From the NCBI GenBank assembly GCA_018398765.1, contig JAHBMJ010002862.1, positions 4,793 through 15,278 of the forward strand: a stretch of 10,486 nt of DNA, read 5' to 3'. Below, one piece after another: positions 9,159-10,486 of this stretch. The stretch is from Chromera velia (Eukaryota > Sar > Chromeraceae). The notes below the pieces were generated by a model, which saw only the letters and a list, made by a program, of their open reading frames with translations, was not told where the DNA came from and did no database searches. The translations under genes and the position numbers were made by a program. Numbering within the stretch: the stretch's first letter is position 1; each line of letters starts with the position of its first letter.

Positions 9159-10465
9159 CCCTATGTGCCGGGAATGAAACTACGTTGTTTCTGAAGCTGC
9201 ATGCCTGGATGCACACACATTCTCCTTTTTCTGTTCTTCAGGCTTGTTGTTCAGCGAACTCCGTCAGAACGGCCCCGACAGAGTGCTCCACCTCTCGATG
9301 CTTCCAGCCCGCCGCATCAGGACGACCAGCACGAAGGCTTCCGAGAGGGGTCGGAGGGAAGCAGGACCACTGCATCCAACTGCAATACTTCCACCTCACC
9401 GAGATCAAGCAGCCGTGGCGGAACCAGACGCTCGACTGCAGTTGTCAAAGAGAGAAAATTCTCGGGAGTGCCTGAGGGGTGCAGCGAGGGAGAGGCTCTC
9501 TTCGCAGGAGAACCAGAAGAAGGCGGAGAGAAGCACATGCGGGCCACAGGAGGTGACAGTGAAGATTCCGAATTGAGGTGGACAGAGCAGCAAGAATCGG
9601 ATTTTCCATTGGAAGAAATTCTCGCCGATAGAATTGACATGCTCAGATGTCAGTCAAATAGGGTAAAGAATGCAATCTTCTCTTTTCACATAGCTTTAGT
9701 CACGCCCTGTGGGCAGATGCCGTCATCAGGGTAACGAACCGTGCAGCCGTGCTCGTCTGATTTTGACCTGAATTGTCCTTTTTCTGTGAAAACCATCGAT
9801 TTCTGCGTTTTTTCTTTTAACTCTGACTCTGGTGGATGGATCCACTTCTCTCTCCCTCTGCTCCATTAAGCAGCCGAACTCGTGCGAGCATGGATCGATC
9901 AAAGGGAGGTGCACACATTAGTAAATGGGAGTCGTTTATCGACTCTCATTTTTCTGTGCATGTGTGCTCGAGATGTTGCAGCCCCAGCCCTTCTTGGCTC
10001 GCTCCTGGAGGTCATTAGGGTGAGTCGGCAGTCAAAACGAGCTGAGAAAGTTGCATGGCGTGAGAGGTACTTTTGTGAATGATACGAACATGATCACAGA
10101 GCCATCTAGAGAGATTTGAAGGGGCTCTGTGCAAGTTTTCATCCAGTTGTCTCTTCGATCGTTTGTGTCTTCCGTCTTTTTGTCTCCTCTTTTCTATTTG
10201 TTTTTCTCGCCTCACTTGGATTTCTTCTATGAAGTCTGGATCGTGTCTTTGCAGAGCTCTCAGATCTTGCTTCCTTTTCCTCTCCTGGCTCGCAAAATTT
10301 TGATGCGTCCTTGCGTGCGTCAGTTATTTTTCCTCTCCTGCTCCCCTTTCCGGTGTTCCTGCTCAAATCTACGTACAGGCCCTTCCTCGGACGTCCGTCG
10401 CCGTCGCGCTTCGTTGTTTGATTCGGGAGGAGTTGGGACTTCGGAGCGGCGAGATTGACTCGAAG
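2269..10465 (+). CDS. Large multi-exon gene, family not recognised, 3' end outside window
   Basis: Thirteen coding exons on the plus strand can be joined in one unbroken frame: 2269-2339, 2501-2748, 3031-3221, 4038-4589, 4707-4793, 5450-5608, 6133-6587, 7187-7577, 7798-8041, 8285-8624, 9242-9648, 9874-10019, 10379-10465. Every junction keeps phase and every intron is GT-AG, giving 1126 codons with no stop; the gene runs off the right edge. The start at 2269 has G at -3 and +4. The product looks soluble and mainly helical, with arginine/glutamate-rich helices (residues ~75-100) and leucine-rich helices (~437-475 and ~1055-1126), separated by glycine/serine/proline or charged inserts of the kind common in coccidian and chromerid proteins. 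No catalytic motif, signal peptide or clear membrane span is seen. I cannot name the family. Exons 4, 9 and 10 have alternative donors, so exact ends are uncertain. Transcript data would settle the model. Confidence 0.65.
2501..2748 (+). CDS. Exon 2: helical N-terminal segment
   Basis: The acceptor is TATCTGCAG at 2492-2500 and the donor is GCAG before GTCGGG, phase 1. It encodes a proline/serine linker and then a strongly helical stretch, LRLRAVAQARARRL, followed by NVARLEDELGG. This is likely an alpha-helix or short coiled coil around residues 75-100. If the ATG at 2487 were the true start, this exon would begin there with four extra codons. Confidence 0.65.
3031..3221 (+). CDS. Exon 3: acidic/proline linker and a W-containing helix
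   Basis: The acceptor is TTGCGTGCAG at 3021-3030. The exon starts in phase 1 and joins exon 2 as DSARQKAAKNPEE. A low-complexity linker is followed by SEWEGTLHRWLQARGLP, an amphipathic helix with two tryptophans. The donor GTCCGT after AAGG is below consensus, but the frame beyond it enters a CTGT microsatellite, so the exon must end about here. Confidence 0.65.
3235..3364 (+). repeat. (CTGT)n microsatellite, interrupted by CTGC
   Basis: Mainly CTGT units, with CTGC and CTTT variants at the left, a clean core near 3290-3320, and decay to the right. It lies wholly inside intron 3. Confidence 0.95.
3639..3714 (+). repeat. Compound (CT)n-(TG)n microsatellite
   Basis: About 15 CT units pass directly into about 22 TG units, with one TA interruption. 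The same compound arrangement recurs in intron 7 at 7115-7169. Confidence 0.95.
4038..4589 (+). CDS. Exon 4: large exon, donor uncertain
   Basis: The acceptor is TTTTTTGAGTGCAG and phase 0 continues exon 3 (LPRSAR then VFGLHLPVEWASRARRFF). It encodes a conserved-looking start, a G/P-rich insert (GEGGDGGGQ), a segment FGQVWHFLWRGM, a charged linker, then LQEVVQKHLWLDSFPRAAR near the end. Three donors keep frame with exon 5: 4377 (TCAG before GTGAAC, phase 1, pairing with acceptor 4704), 4572 (phase 1), and 4589 (AGT before GTAAGA, phase 0, pairing with acceptor 4706). The longest is preferred because the frame stays open and protein-like for the extra 70 codons and GTAAGA is near consensus. 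Confidence 0.6.
4707..4793 (+). CDS. Exon 5: short exon, 29 codons
   Basis: It encodes VEVQRSFGPAVRP and then CLFSEAGIDFEA, ending at a consensus donor GTGAGT. The acceptor is either GCAG at 4701-4704 (exon 4705-4793, with exon 4 ending at 4377) or the AG two bases on. Both keep the same downstream frame. Only this frame stays open into exon 6. Confidence 0.65.
4794..5449 (+). other. Intron 5 (656 nt)
   Basis: It begins GTGAGT and ends TTCTTTTGCAG. It contains a loose TG/TATG-rich stretch at about 4985-5083, including TATATATGCATATATA, and the 33-bp minisatellite at 5247-5411. No gene or exon is supported in it. Confidence 0.65.
5247..5411 (+). repeat. Five-copy 33-bp minisatellite inside intron 5
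   Basis: Copies start at 5247, 5280, 5313, 5346 and 5379, each beginning ATGCATTGG or ATGCCTTGG and ending CCCTCTGT. A sixth copy is cut off after ATGCC. Variation is limited to a few substitutions: A/C at unit base 5, A/C in TTATCC, and C/T in one copy. The unit is 11 codons long, so frames stay open on both strands. The antisense frame gives a charged 11-residue period (IQRDKEIEDQ plus C or G). There are no spacers, so this is not a CRISPR array. Confidence 0.95.
5450..5608 (+). CDS. Exon 6: 53 codons, phase 0 at both ends
   Basis: A strong acceptor CTTTTGCAG opens GSLPLGLLDEGLK, then a proline-rich stretch and FDLRDPEEARAFVRNFQ, an acidic-to-basic amphipathic helix. The donor CAG before GTCGGC has a good exonic side and a weak intronic side. 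The better-looking GTATGT at 5625 was tested, but it forces a stop early in exon 7. Confidence 0.7.
5609..6132 (+). other. Intron 6 (524 nt), no feature recognised
   Basis: It is unusually free of microsatellites compared with the neighbouring introns. The acceptor is GCATTCTCTTGCAG. A short protein-like open stretch near 6019-6090 (LPSVFHVSPNDSAYALF) was examined, but it cannot be spliced in without breaking the frame between exons 6 and 7. Confidence 0.55.
6133..6587 (+). CDS. Exon 7: leucine-rich helix then glycine/serine-rich insert
   Basis: It opens with RRQAIGVLALFLRLVFEAAS and continues LEVVTEAELIALALRQRG, a leucine-rich amphipathic helical pair (residues ~437-475) of the kind seen in helical-repeat proteins. 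The second half is a low-complexity insert rich in G, S and W (GGQGGAMDRSGWAQGGGG). The donor AAG before GTCAGT leaves phase 2. A GTGAGG donor at 6263 was considered, but it would leave phase 0, which does not fit exon 8. Confidence 0.65.
6595..6626 (+). repeat. (TGTC)n microsatellite
   Basis: About eight clean TGTC units beginning seven bases after the exon 7 donor. Confidence 0.95.
7050..7169 (+). repeat. Compound (CTGT)n-(CT)n-(GT)n microsatellite
   Basis: A decayed CTGT/CTAT block, about 14 CT units and about 14 GT units abut in order, ending 17 nt before the exon 8 acceptor. The pyrimidine part may serve as an oversized polypyrimidine tract. Confidence 0.95.
7187..7577 (+). CDS. Exon 8: about 130 codons, partly low-complexity
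   Basis: The phase 2 start joins exon 7 (AG plus A gives arginine). It encodes MRPAIVKYDAGDGECLDFQ, then ECWVDFGLAASALRRVVEGLQ, a plausible helix, followed by a G/S-rich insert and SADWKALRG. The chosen donor AGA before GTCAGT is phase 0, as exon 9 requires. Unspliced, the frame stops at 7629-7631. An alternative splits this exon: out at 7362 (AGG before GTGGTG), back in at CTCCGCAG (7529-7536), and out again at GTGAGT (7582). That also keeps frame 0 and adds a short helical peptide beginning GTERDTLKLRMQ. Confidence 0.55.
7798..8041 (+). CDS. Exon 9: hydrophilic G/S/E-rich segment
   Basis: The acceptor GATGCAG has a weak pyrimidine tract. The phase 0 frame encodes GDATASFGASSGSARG and a disordered, acidic stretch up to LLSGNLWQTE. 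The donor GAAG before GTCGGT is phase 1, as exon 10 needs. An alternative phase 1 donor at 8116 (GTGAGA) would add about 25 residues, including LSDLVVFKFAVLV. A competing frame near 7802-7866 reads RLPPLELLRDLPEEILGK and looks protein-like, but needs phase 2 on entry and stops at TGA 7867-7869 unless spliced. Confidence 0.45.
8285..8624 (+). CDS. Exon 10: helix plus glycine-rich insert
   Basis: The acceptor is GGGTGCAG and entry is phase 1. It encodes GGPAVYRELVNAVARAVG, a clear helix, then a glycine-rich insert, HGWTFGTLTGPLQF, a second glycine/glutamate-rich run, and IRRALHALCER at the end. The donor AAAG before GTCAGT is phase 2 and links to exon 11 as LCERLVVQRTP, which reads as one helix. 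The frame also stays open past this donor (see the next entry). Confidence 0.65.
8625..9059 (+). CDS. Possible in-frame extension of exon 10
   Basis: The exon 10 frame stays open for 145 more codons, up to a perfect GTAAGT donor at 9060 that has the same phase 2. So this segment can be exon or intron without disturbing the rest. It would encode a highly charged stretch (RDEIRKSAKEVERR, GGGQQQIGGEERRQ), then a hydrophobic part that overlaps the start of a CTGT repeat. The other two plus-strand frames contain stops here. T is scarce in the first 300 bases, which by itself lowers stop frequency, so the open frame is suggestive only. Confidence 0.35.
9121..9158 (+). repeat. (CTGT)n microsatellite in intron 10
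   Basis: About nine CTGT units inside the intron before exon 11. A shorter, decayed CTGT/CTCT block sits at about 9040-9060, next to the alternative GTAAGT donor. Confidence 0.95.
9242..9648 (+). CDS. Exon 11: long hydrophilic, serine/glutamate-rich segment
   Basis: The acceptor is TTTTTCTGTTCTTCAG, the best polypyrimidine tract in the gene. The phase 2 start gives LVVQRTPSERPRQ, then a disordered S/T/R/E-rich region (STSPRSSSRGGTRRS), ending in an acidic helix FPLEEILADRIDMLR. The donor AGAT before GTCAGT (phase 1) is chosen because exon 12 needs phase 1. A GTAAAG 14 bases on is phase 0 and does not fit. Confidence 0.65.
9874..10019 (+). CDS. Exon 12: helical segment, best-looking conserved region
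   Basis: It encodes ELVRAWIDQREVHTLV, then RLSTLIFLCMCARD and APALLGSLLEVIR, two or three hydrophobic amphipathic helices. The acceptor region reads TTAAGCAG, so splicing after AAG would add one codon (alanine) with no frame change. The donor is GTGAGT, phase 0. The alternating helix pattern is reminiscent of helical-repeat RNA-binding proteins of apicomplexan and chromerid organelles (HPR/RAP type). This is an impression, not an assignment. Confidence 0.7.
10020..10378 (+). other. Intron 12 (359 nt)
   Basis: It begins GTGAGT and ends ACGTACAG. The second half is strongly T/C-rich. An earlier acceptor, TTTGCAG at 10255, was tested; the frame it would impose runs into stops before the right edge, so the exon is placed after 10378. 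Confidence 0.5.
10379..10465 (+). CDS. Exon 13: helical segment, last exon in view
   Basis: Phase 0 at both ends, 29 codons. It encodes ALPRTSVAVALRCLIREELG followed by SGEIDSK, which continues the helices of exon 12 naturally (SLLEVIR then ALPRTSV). The donor AAG before GTGGGT lies at the start of a GGGT tandem repeat. The protein continues outside the window. Confidence 0.65.
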
Positions 10466-10486
10466 GTGGGTGGGTGGGTGGGTGGG
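10466..10486 (+). repeat. (GTGG)n repeat at the right contig edge, G-quadruplex-prone
   Basis: Five GGG runs separated by single T residues end the window. G3 tracts with one-base loops are the strongest known form of G-quadruplex motif. The repeat begins with the GT of the exon 13 donor. It probably caused the assembly to stop here. Confidence 0.9.

Noticed and set aside
10466-10486. Telomeric repeat at the contig end
   Set aside because: Known alveolate telomere repeats are TTTAGGG- or TTGGGG-like. Pure GGGT in this short array, directly after an exon, fits an intronic microsatellite better.

Overview
The window looks like one short contig from a eukaryotic protist nuclear genome. It has GT-AG introns, a long gene cut into many exons, introns full of microsatellites, and retrotransposon remnants. 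The mix of roughly even base composition, glycine/serine/charged low-complexity inserts in a helical protein, and (CTGT)n, (CT)n and (TG)n intron repeats suggests an alveolate of the chromerid or coccidian type. A Chromera-like genome would also fit the non-LTR retroelement remnant. This placement is inference; nothing here fixes the species. Nothing bacterial or viral was seen.

Layout. Bases 1-15 are a poly-G run at the contig edge. Bases 3-206 read as the last ~67 codons of a probable non-LTR retrotransposon reverse transcriptase, with a C-x2-C...H-x4-C knuckle. A pyrimidine-rich 3' trailer follows and ends in a (GATT)n tail near base 616. Bases 617-2268 hold no gene I can support. They contain a degenerate CTGA repeat, a perfect 9-bp hairpin, a possible second retroelement 3' tail ending in (ATC)n, an alternating C/G tract, short TTTCAAG repeats, and a 31-codon upstream ORF.

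From about 2269 to the right edge, a single plus-strand gene explains the sequence. I could chain 13 coding exons whose reading phases all agree: 2269-2339, 2501-2748, 3031-3221, 4038-4589, 4707-4793, 5450-5608, 6133-6587, 7187-7577, 7798-8041, 8285-8624, 9242-9648, 9874-10019 and 10379-10465. They total 3378 nt (1126 codons), and the frame is still open at the right edge. The product is a large, mostly helical protein with long low-complexity inserts. I do not recognise the family. The last two exons have a weak flavour of helical-repeat (HPR/RAP-type) organellar RNA-binding proteins, but this is only an impression.

The introns carry most of the unusual structure: the same (CTGT)n-(CT)n-(TG)n compound microsatellite in two introns, a five-copy 33-bp minisatellite, many splice donors with C at +3, and a final donor sitting inside a GGGT repeat at the contig end. 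I found no defence system, CRISPR array or gene cluster; the main novelty is the unassigned gene and its splicing.
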